Part shown: one piece after another, positions 41,975 to 49,965 of the stretch
Position numbering within the stretch: position 1 is the stretch's first letter
How the letters are laid out: each line of letters opens with the position of its first letter
Assembly: GCA_910583755.1 (NCBI GenBank)
Contig: CAJTZO010000006.1
Span: 1 to 64,000, forward strand
Direction of reading: 5' to 3'
DNA from: an uncultured Clostridia bacterium
Lineage (GTDB): Bacteria > Bacillota > Clostridia > Lachnospirales > Anaerotignaceae
DNA length: 64,000 bases
Made by a program: the position numbers and the translations under genes
Notes under the pieces: model-generated
Databases searched by the model: none
What the model was told of the DNA's origin: nothing
What the model saw: only the letters and a program-made list of their open reading frames with translations

Positions 41975-42710
41975 ATTTCATAACCACACTTGCTGAAATT
42001 TCAATATCTTGATATTTAATATTTGCACCAGCAGCTCTTGCTTTCATATTTCCTGTATCTTGTGCCATTGTTGCGGCTACTTCAACCCCTTCTTCTCTTT
42101 CGTAGGAATTATAACTAGCCATTTCTTGCACAGAAATACAACTACCCAAATTTACGCCTAACGATTCTGCAAGAGAAGCAGCACTTGAGGAGGCATTTTT
42201 TACAGCTGATTGCAATGCCTGTTTATAATATTGATTTGGGTCGGAAATAGCAAAAGAAACAGACCCTACATTTGTTACACCTGCTTTTATGGCTGCATCA
42301 ATATATTTTCCAGTATTATTTACATCATTTGTTTTTACCATAAAACGGTTATACGCATGATAGCCATTTTCTTCCCATTTTTGTTTTTCTTCATTATAAT
42401 TCTGGTCCACATCAATGGAATAGTATTGTGTAATAATAGCATCTTCTCTTATACCTAATTCTTTTAATGCCTTTGTTACTTGTTCTGTTACCTCTGCATT
42501 TTTTGTTTGTGCTTTTTCTGCTGTTGTTTCTTTGGTTTCTACTGTAAAATAAATACTTGCTATGTCAGGCTTTGCAGTAACAATTCCCTTACCATTGACT
42601 TCTATGGTTCTTTGTGTTGTTTGTGTAACTTCTTGTGCAAATGCTGTAGCTGAAAATGCACTTGTCATACTTATTGTCAGTATCATTGCAGTTGCGATTA
42701 ATTTTTTCAT
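41964..42710 (-). CDS. Secreted SIMPL-domain (DUF541) protein
   Basis: 248 residues with an N-terminal signal peptide (KKLIATAMILTISMTSAFSATAFA). The mature part is one SIMPL domain: RTIEVNGKGIVTAKPDIASIYFTVE and a later YSIDVDQNYNEEKQKWEENG region with the final SASVVMKYAY strand. SIMPL proteins are oligomeric envelope proteins; in bacteria they are tied to stress protection, and the function is unclear. AAAGGAGGATTTTAAC precedes the ATG. It lies 16 bases after the anti-sigma gene, in the same operon. Confidence 0.87.
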   Translation of the reverse strand: MKKLIATAMILTISMTSAFSATAFAQEVTQTTQRTIEVNGKGIVTAKPDIASIYFTVETKETTAEKAQTKNAEVTEQVTKALKELGIREDAIITQYYSIDVDQNYNEEKQKWEENGYHAYNRFMVKTNDVNNTGKYIDAAIKAGVTNVGSVSFAISDPNQYYKQALQSAVKNASSSAASLAESLGVNLGSCISVQEMASYNSYEREEGVEVAATMAQDTGNMKARAAGANIKYQDIEISASVVMKYAY

Positions 42711-42726
42711 GTTAAAATCCTCCTTT

Positions 42727-43983
42727 TTATTCTGTCTCTATTTCTGCAAAGGAAATATGAATCACAGCAAATTCTGCTGTTTTTTGTAGTTCTTCTAACG
42801 CCTTTTCACAATCTTTTTGTACTTTTCTTGCATCTTGCGCTTTTCGGGGCTGGTCTTTTTGAATAGCTTCTTTTTCTTTCTCCTTTGCATTTTCTGCTTG
42901 TTGTTGTATCTCTTTATATTGCTTTGCTAAATCTTCTACAATTTCATTTTTATCTATGACCTCCCCCTGTTGTCCCAGCCAATTTACAACATCATTATAT
43001 TCCAAAAGAGGTACTTTGATGGTCATAGTATCTTGTGTATAAGGAGTTTCTATTTCTCCTTTTAATGATTTTGTTCTTTTTTCAATACTTTGTGCTAATC
43101 TTTCTATATTTTTAGTTTTTAATTTAATTTGCAATGATTTTGACTTCATATTTGTTGGGACACTCTTTTTCAGAACATTTTTACTTTGTTCTTTGCTAGT
43201 ATCAACTTCTGTATCACTCTCCTCTTTTCCTGTACTTTTTTCTTCTTTTATCTTTTCTCCTTCTGGTACAGGTTGAGATAAAACATCTTCTCCTTTGTTT
43301 GCATCTTCTTCTATTTTTTCCTCACTTTCTGTATTTTCTTCTTCCTCTTTTGCTTGGATTTTCTCTGTATTTTCTGTTATTTCTACATCTTCTGTCGTTT
43401 TGCTATCTCCTTCTTTCTGTTGTTCTTCGTTGCCTGCGGCTAAATTTGGTGTTGCTGGTAACGCTTTTGCTGTTTCAGGAGCAGTTACATTTCTACTTTG
43501 TATTATCGTCGGATAAGACCTTGCTTCTTCTATCACTTCTGTCGCCTCAACAGATTCTTCTATTTCCATCATTTTCATTTCAACAGGTTTTGCTGTTTCA
43601 TCGAAAGGCATAGAAGCAACTTGTGGTGTCCCTTGTTCTGTTCCTTGGTCTGTTTTTTGATAAAATTGTTTTCCTGCAAGTGCCAATATCAAAAAGCATG
43701 CTGCTAACGCACCATATTTTTGCCAAGCAAATTCTTTTTTGGCAGGGGACTTTTTCATTTCCTTCTCAATAGATTTCATAATATTTTCATGAAGACCTTC
43801 TGGCAGTGGTTCCATAGGTATATCCAAAAGCATTTGCCGTAATTGCTGTGCTTGTTGTAATGCATGCTTACATTCTGGACAAGTTTTAATATGTTTTAAA
43901 AACTCTTTTTCTTCCTTCCAATCCAGTTGTCTATCCATATAAAGAGTAATCTTTTCTTCTCTATTTTTATATTCACATTTCAT
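42727..43983 (-). CDS. Anti-sigma factor with zinc finger and DUF4349-like extracellular domain
   Basis: 418 residues. N-terminal cytoplasmic zf-HC2 domain (HIKTCPECKHAL, zinc His-x3-Cys-x2-Cys) that would hold the adjacent sigma factor; one membrane segment near residues 88-103 (YGALAACFLILALAG); a Glu/Thr-rich linker; then a DUF4349-like domain (RLAQSIEKRTKSLKGEIETPYTQDTMTIKVPLLEYNDVVNWL) with a coiled coil. It overlaps the sigma gene by 4 bases. The external domain may sense an envelope signal. Confidence 0.87.
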   Translation of the reverse strand: MKCEYKNREEKITLYMDRQLDWKEEKEFLKHIKTCPECKHALQQAQQLRQMLLDIPMEPLPEGLHENIMKSIEKEMKKSPAKKEFAWQKYGALAACFLILALAGKQFYQKTDQGTEQGTPQVASMPFDETAKPVEMKMMEIEESVEATEVIEEARSYPTIIQSRNVTAPETAKALPATPNLAAGNEEQQKEGDSKTTEDVEITENTEKIQAKEEEENTESEEKIEEDANKGEDVLSQPVPEGEKIKEEKSTGKEESDTEVDTSKEQSKNVLKKSVPTNMKSKSLQIKLKTKNIERLAQSIEKRTKSLKGEIETPYTQDTMTIKVPLLEYNDVVNWLGQQGEVIDKNEIVEDLAKQYKEIQQQAENAKEKEKEAIQKDQPRKAQDARKVQKDCEKALEELQKTAEFAVIHISFAEIETE

Positions 43984-44594
43984 GATTTGCCCCCTCCTTT
44001 CTTGCTTGTTTGATTATTTTGACGTGGTTTATTTATCAAAAGTTCCTTTTTTGCCAAAAATTCTTTTTTAAATTGTTCCCTAGCCCTTGCAATACGTGAT
44101 TTTACTGTTCCTAAAGAAAGAGAAAGGCATTCTGCAATTTCTCCATATGTCATATCTTCCATATCTCGCATCAATATCATAGCTTTATGTTCTGGTGATA
44201 AGTTTTCCATTGTTTGCATAATTTGTGTTTGTTGTTCTTTTTGCAAATAACTTTCTTCTGGTGTATTTTGTTGTACGTCTTCATTCTGCACTTGCTCTTG
44301 TAGTGAAATACTTTGGATTCCTTTCTTTTTTCGCAAGGCATCAATACAAGTGTTGACTGCAATCCGATACAACCATGTAGAAAATACTGCATTTTCATCA
44401 AATTTTGATAGATTGCGATATACTTTTATAAAAATTTCTTGCGAAATATCTTTTGCGTCTTCTTCATTTTGCATCATACGATAGGCAATATGATATACCA
44501 TTCTTTCATTTTCCCTTACAAGAGATTCCCATGCATTCCTGTCATTTTGCTTTGCTTTTTTAAGCCATTCAGGTTGTTCCTTTTTTTCTTTCAT
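43980..44594 (-). CDS. ECF-type sigma factor (SigW/SigX-like)
   Basis: 204 residues, sigma-70 group 4. Region 2 reads MVYHIAYRMMQNEEDAKDISQEIFIKVYRNLSKF with -10 recognition AVFSTWLYRIAVNTCIDALRK, and region 4 reads MTYGEIAECLSLSLGTVKSRIARAREQFKKEF. No regions 1 or 3. Start preceded by GGGGCGAAGTGC. The next gene is its membrane anti-sigma factor, followed by SIMPL and acetyltransferase genes, so the operon would be an envelope-stress response, probably autoregulated. Confidence 0.92.
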   Translation of the reverse strand: MKEKKEQPEWLKKAKQNDRNAWESLVRENERMVYHIAYRMMQNEEDAKDISQEIFIKVYRNLSKFDENAVFSTWLYRIAVNTCIDALRKKKGIQSISLQEQVQNEDVQQNTPEESYLQKEQQTQIMQTMENLSPEHKAMILMRDMEDMTYGEIAECLSLSLGTVKSRIARAREQFKKEFLAKKELLINKPRQNNQTSKKGGGKS

Positions 44595-44731
44595 GCACTT
44601 CGCCCCTTTCCTCTGTTTTTTGATAATAGATTCTTCTACAAAACTATAACAAAAAATTTGTGAGATTGCACCTATAAACGAAAAAATATTAAAATAATTT
44701 TATTTTTTTATTATTTTTTTTAAATAAAGTG

Positions 44732-44760
44732 TTGACATTTTATTTTTTATATCATATAAT
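44732..44760 (+). promoter_or_regulatory. Consensus promoter of tRNA-Lys
   Basis: TTGACA (44732-44737), exactly 17 bases, TATAAT (44755-44760): a perfect housekeeping promoter 15 bases upstream of the tRNA. Confidence 0.95.
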
Positions 44761-44775
44761 AAATTTCGTTGTTGT

Positions 44776-44848
44776 GGGTCACTAGCTCAGTCGGTAGAGC
44801 ACTGGACTTTTAATCCAGGTGTCTCGGGTTCGAGCCCCGAGTGACTCA
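44776..44848 (+). tRNA. tRNA-Lys (anticodon TTT)
   Basis: 73 bases. Acceptor GGGTCAC/GTGACTC (one G-T pair), D-stem GCTC/GAGC, anticodon stem CTGGA/TCCAG with loop CTTTTAA (anticodon TTT, reads AAA/AAG), T-arm TCGGG-TTCGAGC-CCCGA, discriminator A, no encoded CCA. Own promoter and terminator. Confidence 0.97.
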
Positions 44849-44852
44849 GGTC

Positions 44853-44887
44853 AAGCTCTCATTGAATTATCAATGAGAGCTTTTTTT
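44853..44887 (+). terminator. Terminator of tRNA-Lys
   Basis: AAGCTCTCATTGA-ATTA-TCAATGAGAGCTT, 13-bp perfect stem, followed by Ts. Confidence 0.94.
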
Positions 44888-44948
44888 ATACAATATTATT
44901 CAAAAATTTATTGTCAATAAAACAAATATTTTTAAGAGGAGGAAATTT

Positions 44949-45413
44949 ATGTATGTAGAAAATGCTATCATAAGATTAAATAATATTAATTGGGATGCTA
45001 TTGGGCAAAATGGTCATAAAAAAGATATGGAATTAGGAATTGAATTTCTAAAAAAAATGGCAAAATTTTGTAAAAAAAATAATATCACTCCTAATCTTCC
45101 TTTTATGACTGATCTTCCTTCTTTTTTCGGAAAAAAGACAATAGATAATGTGCTTTTAGAACAATGCAATGATACTGTAAAAAAAATTATAAAAAATCCT
45201 TCTTTTTCAACTTCAGTTGTAAATTATTATTTACGAGCATCTTTATTAAAAGATGAAAAAGAAAAGGAGATAGACTGTATTTATGTATATGAACCAATTA
45301 TTTTATTATTTGAAAAAGGAGGAAATTTTATTTATAAGGAAAGAGGAATGAGTTTTATAAATTCTGGTTTAATACCATTAACAAATTGGTTTGAAAAATT
45401 TTGTAAAATATAA
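44949..45413 (+). CDS. Orphan hypothetical protein (154 aa)
   Basis: 154 residues, soluble, with many aromatic and Asn/Lys residues; no signal peptide, membrane segment or motif I can name. GAGGAGG lies 8 bases before the ATG. The codon use is even more AT-rich than its neighbours, and the gene stands alone after tRNA-Lys, a favoured site for acquired DNA; I saw no integrase or repeated tRNA end. The composition would suit an orphan immunity protein, but this is a guess. Confidence 0.7.
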   Translation: MYVENAIIRLNNINWDAIGQNGHKKDMELGIEFLKKMAKFCKKNNITPNLPFMTDLPSFFGKKTIDNVLLEQCNDTVKKIIKNPSFSTSVVNYYLRASLLKDEKEKEIDCIYVYEPIILLFEKGGNFIYKERGMSFINSGLIPLTNWFEKFCKI

Positions 45414-45556
45414 TCATATCATAGTTGCTATCCTCTCAAATGTTTACACTTTTTGACAGACAATTCCGTCAAATCTTTTTCTGCACTAATTCCTTTCGTT
45501 TTCCGAAACCGTTTTTTTCTACAAACAAAATTATCTTAATTAAGAATTTATTAACA

Positions 45557-45597
45557 TAAAAGCTCCTCTTTTCTATAGAGAAAAGGAGGAGCTTTTA
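45557..45597. terminator. Bidirectional terminator
   Basis: TAAAAGCTCCTC(TTTTCT) and its imperfect complement AGAAAAGGAGGAGCTTTTA form a long stem between the 154-aa gene and the convergent 54-aa gene. Confidence 0.85.
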
Positions 45598-45637
45598 CAT
45601 TTAAGAATCTTCCAGAAACTCTTATTGCTTTTTTATT

Positions 45638-45802
45638 TTAATTTCCTTTACTACTTAATGGATTACTTCTTTCTTCCCAAAAAATATTGTTATCCGGCTC
45701 AGATTTTCCTGTTTCTAAATCATATTGCGCATTTTGGCGAATTTGATATAAATCACTTCCAGATACTGTATCTTTTTTTTGTATATTTTTCCCTTTTGTC
45801 AT
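45638..45802 (-). CDS. Small hypothetical protein (54 aa)
   Basis: Start at 45802 with GAGGTGATAGTC just upstream; the frame from 45832 has no site. Hydrophilic (SGSDLYQIRQNAQYDLETGKSE), no membrane segment. Family unknown. It uses the same GAGGTGAT ribosome site and is the same length as the 3593-3757 protein, but the two sequences do not align. It lies 41 bases after the Na/phosphate cotransporter gene on the same strand. Confidence 0.6.
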   Translation of the reverse strand: MTKGKNIQKKDTVSGSDLYQIRQNAQYDLETGKSEPDNNIFWEERSNPLSSKGN

Positions 45803-45842
45803 GACTATCACCTCAACAATAGTATGTTCCATGACCCTAATA

Positions 45843-47522
45843 TTATTCTGTTACTTCTTGGAAATGTTGTGTTGCTTTTCTATTTTCATTGATTACTACT
45901 TGTGCAATATTCATAGCATGGTCAGAAATACGTTCTAAATTTGTTAGTATATCCAAATATCTTACCCCCGAACGGACATTGCAGAGGTTATTTGCCAACC
46001 TTGCAATATGTCCTGCACGTAATTTATCTTCCATATCATCCACAACATCTTCTGCACGGACAGTATCATAAGCATAACTTGTATCAGAATATTCCAATGC
46101 TTTTAAGGCACTATCATAGCTTGTCTTTGTTTTTTCAATCATTTCCAACAATTCTTTTACTGCAGAATCAGAAAAAAATACATTATCTTTTTCCAAGGCT
46201 TCTGCACAAGCCGCCATATTTTTGCAGTGGTCACCAACTCTTTCCATATCGGTAATAACTGCTAACAAAGAAGTTACTACCGAGTTTTCCGCTTCATTGA
46301 TATGTGTATTACAAATTTTTACAAGATAGTCTGAAATACTATGACAAAGATTATTAATGGTTACTTCTCTTTTTCTCACTTTTTCTATTTTTTGGGAATC
46401 ATGTTGCAATAAAGCCTCTACCGCTGTATTCAAATTTTTTTCTACAATATATCCCATGCGAACTACTTCTAACACAGCACTTTGTACTGCAAAACTTGGT
46501 GTTTCCAGCAAACGGTCGTCCAAATGTACCAGTTGGCTTTCGTCCTGTTCTTCTTGTACAGATACATGGTTGATTTTCTTTGCCAAAGCAATGATATACC
46601 CTGAAAATGGAAATAGTAATGCCGTTGTCGCAATATTAAATATTGTATGAACCATACTAATTTGGGTTTGAGAAATAATATCTAATCCTGCTTGTGGATT
46701 TAATACTTTAAAATAAACAATGCTTAAAATACTGAATAAAACTGTACCAATAATATTAAATAGCAAATGCATATAAGATGCACATTTTGCATTTCGGTTT
46801 GTTCCTATCCCAGAAAGCATTGCCGTAATACAAGTACCTATATTTTGCCCCATAATAATATAAACGGCAGCATCAAATGGTACAAGTCCCGATGATGCCA
46901 AAGTTTGTAAAATACCTACAGAAGCAGAGGAGCTTTGTATAATGGCTGTTACTGCAGCACCAGCTAAAACACCTAACAATGGATTGTCTCCCAATGTTAC
47001 AAATAATGTTTTAAATACTTCTGATTCCCGCAAAGGATATACTGCATCAGACATCATTTCAATGCCAATAAACAAGACACCAAAACCAATTACAATGGAG
47101 GATACTTCCTTATGGCTTACTTTTTTAGCGGTAATCATAATCACGACACCTACCATAAGCACTACAGGTGCTATCACTGCTGGACTTAAAAATTTTGCCC
47201 ATTCCACACTGGAAACAAGCCAGCCTGTCACAGTAGTACCAATATTTGCACCCATAATTACACTCATAGATTGTGTCAAATCCATTAAACCAGCATTTAC
47301 AAAACCAACTACCATAACTGTGGTAGCAGAGGAACTTTGTATAATGGCTGTTATCACAGCACCCAGTAAAACACCCATCACTTTATTTTGTGTTATTGCT
47401 TTTAAAAGTTGTTTCATTTTAGAGCCGGCAGCATTTTGCAGACCTTGTGCCATAATTTGCATACCATAAATAAATAGTGCCAGACCACCTACAAATGGAA
47501 TAATAATGTCTACGTAACTCAT
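45843..47522 (-). CDS. Na/phosphate cotransporter with PhoU-like domain
   Basis: 559 residues, start at MSYVDIIIPFVGG after AAGGAGGAGTAT. Residues 1 to about 320 hold two inverted membrane repeats with the QSSSATT motif (TAIIQSSSATTVMVVGFVNAGLM) and its copy TAIIQSSSASVGILQTLASSG, typical of the NptA/PiT2-like PNaS family. A PhoU-like helical domain (about 350-555) follows (VVTSLLAVITDMERVGDHCKNMAACAE; ISDHAMNIAQVVI). Imports phosphate with sodium; the PhoU part probably regulates it. Confidence 0.92.
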   Translation of the reverse strand: MSYVDIIIPFVGGLALFIYGMQIMAQGLQNAAGSKMKQLLKAITQNKVMGVLLGAVITAIIQSSSATTVMVVGFVNAGLMDLTQSMSVIMGANIGTTVTGWLVSSVEWAKFLSPAVIAPVVLMVGVVIMITAKKVSHKEVSSIVIGFGVLFIGIEMMSDAVYPLRESEVFKTLFVTLGDNPLLGVLAGAAVTAIIQSSSASVGILQTLASSGLVPFDAAVYIIMGQNIGTCITAMLSGIGTNRNAKCASYMHLLFNIIGTVLFSILSIVYFKVLNPQAGLDIISQTQISMVHTIFNIATTALLFPFSGYIIALAKKINHVSVQEEQDESQLVHLDDRLLETPSFAVQSAVLEVVRMGYIVEKNLNTAVEALLQHDSQKIEKVRKREVTINNLCHSISDYLVKICNTHINEAENSVVTSLLAVITDMERVGDHCKNMAACAEALEKDNVFFSDSAVKELLEMIEKTKTSYDSALKALEYSDTSYAYDTVRAEDVVDDMEDKLRAGHIARLANNLCNVRSGVRYLDILTNLERISDHAMNIAQVVINENRKATQHFQEVTE

Positions 47523-47723
47523 ATACTCCTCCTTTTTTTGTAAAATCCCCACCATTTTCTTTTTTCCTTTTTATAGAAATCTACCTAAACAAATCCAATT
47601 TAACACTTTTATTGATAAAATTCAACAGTATTAACATAAATTTAACACAATAAAATAAAAAGTATCATTACATTAATATTTCTTTTTTTTGTTATTTTAT
47701 TTATTTTATACAAAAACACCAAT

Positions 47724-47750
47724 AAAAAAGAGGTCTTTTAAAAAGACCTC
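47724..47750 (-). terminator. Terminator of the c-di-GMP phosphodiesterase gene
   Basis: GAGGTCTT/AAGACCTC stem, on the minus strand followed by TTTTTT, 35 bases past the stop at 47785. Confidence 0.88.
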
Positions 47751-47784
47751 CAAGGCTGCTAAAAAACTTTCAAAGATTATAAAT

Positions 47785-49836
47785 TTACAATTTTTCACTA
47801 TTATTATCCGTTATAATCTCCAAACGAGCAGGTTTTTCATCCCACATAATCAACTTTTCTTTTACTAAAAATTCAACATCTTTTGCTTTTTTAATTTTTG
47901 TGTGAAATGTTCCTTGCTGCAAGCCATGTTTTTCACAATGTTCACACATTTTTTTCCCCTTTTGAAAAACTTCATAACATTTTTTACCAGTATAATCGTA
48001 AATACCAGTTAACTTTTTCCCTATTTTATTGACATAATATAGTTCATAGGTCTCAGCATCACAAACATAAATAACTTCATTTAATTCATCCAACAAATTC
48101 CGATAATTTTGACTGTTCTTTTTCAATAAATTATTATGTTCTGAAACAACTTTTCTTTCTCCATCATCTACAATCGGCTTTCCATCTTTTGCAATCAAAA
48201 CAAATTTTTCATAAAAATTATCTGGCGTTTCTGGTTTTCCAAAATAATATCCTTGTATGACATCTGGAAATAATTTTTGTAACACGGTACGTTCTTCAAA
48301 AGTTTCCACACCTTCCACACAAACACGAATATTGACGCTATGTGCTAACTCAATCATATTTTTGACTAAATGTGCATTATAGCCGCCTTCTTGTATAGAT
48401 TTCACAAAACATCTATCAATTTTAATTTCATCCACTCTTAATTCTTTTAAATAACCAAGACTAGAATAACCTGTTCCAAAATCATCAATCGAAATCTGTA
48501 TTCCTTTTTTACTTAACTGATAAAAAAGTAAATTAAAATAGGAATAATCTTGTAATTGTATACTTTCTGTTACTTCTAATATAATCGCACTTCCCGGGAG
48601 GTCTGCCTTTTTCAAAGCATTAAATACAATTTCCATTAGTTTTTTATCTTTTAGCTGTATGTAAGAAAGATTGATATTCATACGGAAATTTGGTAAAAAC
48701 TCTCTCCACTCTCGGCATTGTTTCATGGCATTTTCTAAAATCCATTTTCCTGCTTCCAATATCATACCTGTTTGCTCCAAAATAGGAATAAATACAACAG
48801 GGCTAATTTCTCCATATTGCTTTGAACGCCAACGCATTAATGCCTCTGATTTTACTAGCATTCCATCTTCATTGCTAACGACCGGCTGATAATAAATATA
48901 AAATCCTTCAAAGTCATTTTTAATACTTTCTAAAATTTCTTCTTTTAAATCAATAAAGAAAAGATGACCTTTATAATTATCAATAGAGAAAAAAGATAAT
49001 TTATTTTTTCCCTGTTGTTTTGACTGATTTAATGCATCTTCTGCATATTGATATAGATTGTGATAATTCCCTGCTTCTATGGGATAGGTAATTGCACCTG
49101 CTGAAACAGTGCTATATGTTTCAATGGAAAATTCTGTTTGTATTCTATTGTAAAATGCTTTTGCATTTTCTTTGCTATACCTTACTAAATTAATACCAAA
49201 TTTATCACCATCTAAACGATAAAGCTGACTATCATAATCTAAATTTTTATCTATAATTTCGGCTAATTTTTTTAGTTGCTCATCCCCAAACTTCCTACCA
49301 TATTTATCATTTACATTTTTAAAGTCGTCAATCCCCAACATTAAAAAACAGCCTGTTTCTTCTTTTTGAAAAATATCCTGAAACACCTTTTCTAATACCA
49401 TTTGATTTTGCAATCCTGTCAGTTGGTCTATTTTTTTACTTACTACATTTTCCGAGATACTCCCTACAATAATACTTGCTTTTCCGTCCTCATAAGAAAG
49501 GCATTTTCCTACACAATTTATCCAAACGGATACTCCTTTTCTATCAATCATACGATATTCCATAGATACTTGGTCTATTTCACCGCTTTTGATTTCTTCT
49601 AAACTTTTTGCCACTTTATCTCTATCTCTGACATCAATTACAGAAATCCAGTCTTCTATTCCAAAAGAAATGTCCATAAATGGTAAAGGATATTTTTCCC
49701 AAATACAAGAGGAAAAATAAAATTTTTCTTCTCTTACGTCTAATAAAAATAAATAGTCCTCTATGCTTTCTCCCCAAAAAGATAATATTTCAATATATGG
49801 TCTTAATTCCGCTCGTCTATCTTGGTCGTTTTGCAA
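47785..49836 (-). CDS. PAS-GGDEF-EAL-PAS signalling protein, probable c-di-GMP phosphodiesterase
   Basis: 683 residues from a TTG start at 49836, chosen because GAGGAGGTG lies 7 bases upstream and no ATG fits. PAS (about 15-130), GGDEF (about 140-295), EAL (about 305-555), then a C-terminal PAS-like region (about 585-683) with MCEHC. The GGDEF site is altered to DGDKF (RLDGDKFGINL), so cyclase activity is unlikely. The EAL site is intact: EALMRWR, NINLSYIQL, LEVTES, IDDFGTGYSSLGYLK, EIKIDR, VEGVET and IQGYYFGKP. It should hydrolyse c-di-GMP. Confidence 0.92.
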   Translation of the reverse strand: MQNDQDRRAELRPYIEILSFWGESIEDYLFLLDVREEKFYFSSCIWEKYPLPFMDISFGIEDWISVIDVRDRDKVAKSLEEIKSGEIDQVSMEYRMIDRKGVSVWINCVGKCLSYEDGKASIIVGSISENVVSKKIDQLTGLQNQMVLEKVFQDIFQKEETGCFLMLGIDDFKNVNDKYGRKFGDEQLKKLAEIIDKNLDYDSQLYRLDGDKFGINLVRYSKENAKAFYNRIQTEFSIETYSTVSAGAITYPIEAGNYHNLYQYAEDALNQSKQQGKNKLSFFSIDNYKGHLFFIDLKEEILESIKNDFEGFYIYYQPVVSNEDGMLVKSEALMRWRSKQYGEISPVVFIPILEQTGMILEAGKWILENAMKQCREWREFLPNFRMNINLSYIQLKDKKLMEIVFNALKKADLPGSAIILEVTESIQLQDYSYFNLLFYQLSKKGIQISIDDFGTGYSSLGYLKELRVDEIKIDRCFVKSIQEGGYNAHLVKNMIELAHSVNIRVCVEGVETFEERTVLQKLFPDVIQGYYFGKPETPDNFYEKFVLIAKDGKPIVDDGERKVVSEHNNLLKKNSQNYRNLLDELNEVIYVCDAETYELYYVNKIGKKLTGIYDYTGKKCYEVFQKGKKMCEHCEKHGLQQGTFHTKIKKAKDVEFLVKEKLIMWDEKPARLEIITDNNSEKL

Positions 49837-49965
49837 AAAAAACACCTCCTCTATCATTCTACACATATCATTGTCCTTATTATCGCATATTTAACAATTT
49901 ATTTCAATCTTTTTTAAACTTTATCATAAAATTATGGTATAAAAATATAAAAAAATGAATTTTTA

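Noticed and set aside
46942..47469. 175-codon frame antisense to the Na/phosphate cotransporter
   Set aside because: Antisense shadow of a clear membrane protein gene with no ribosome site.
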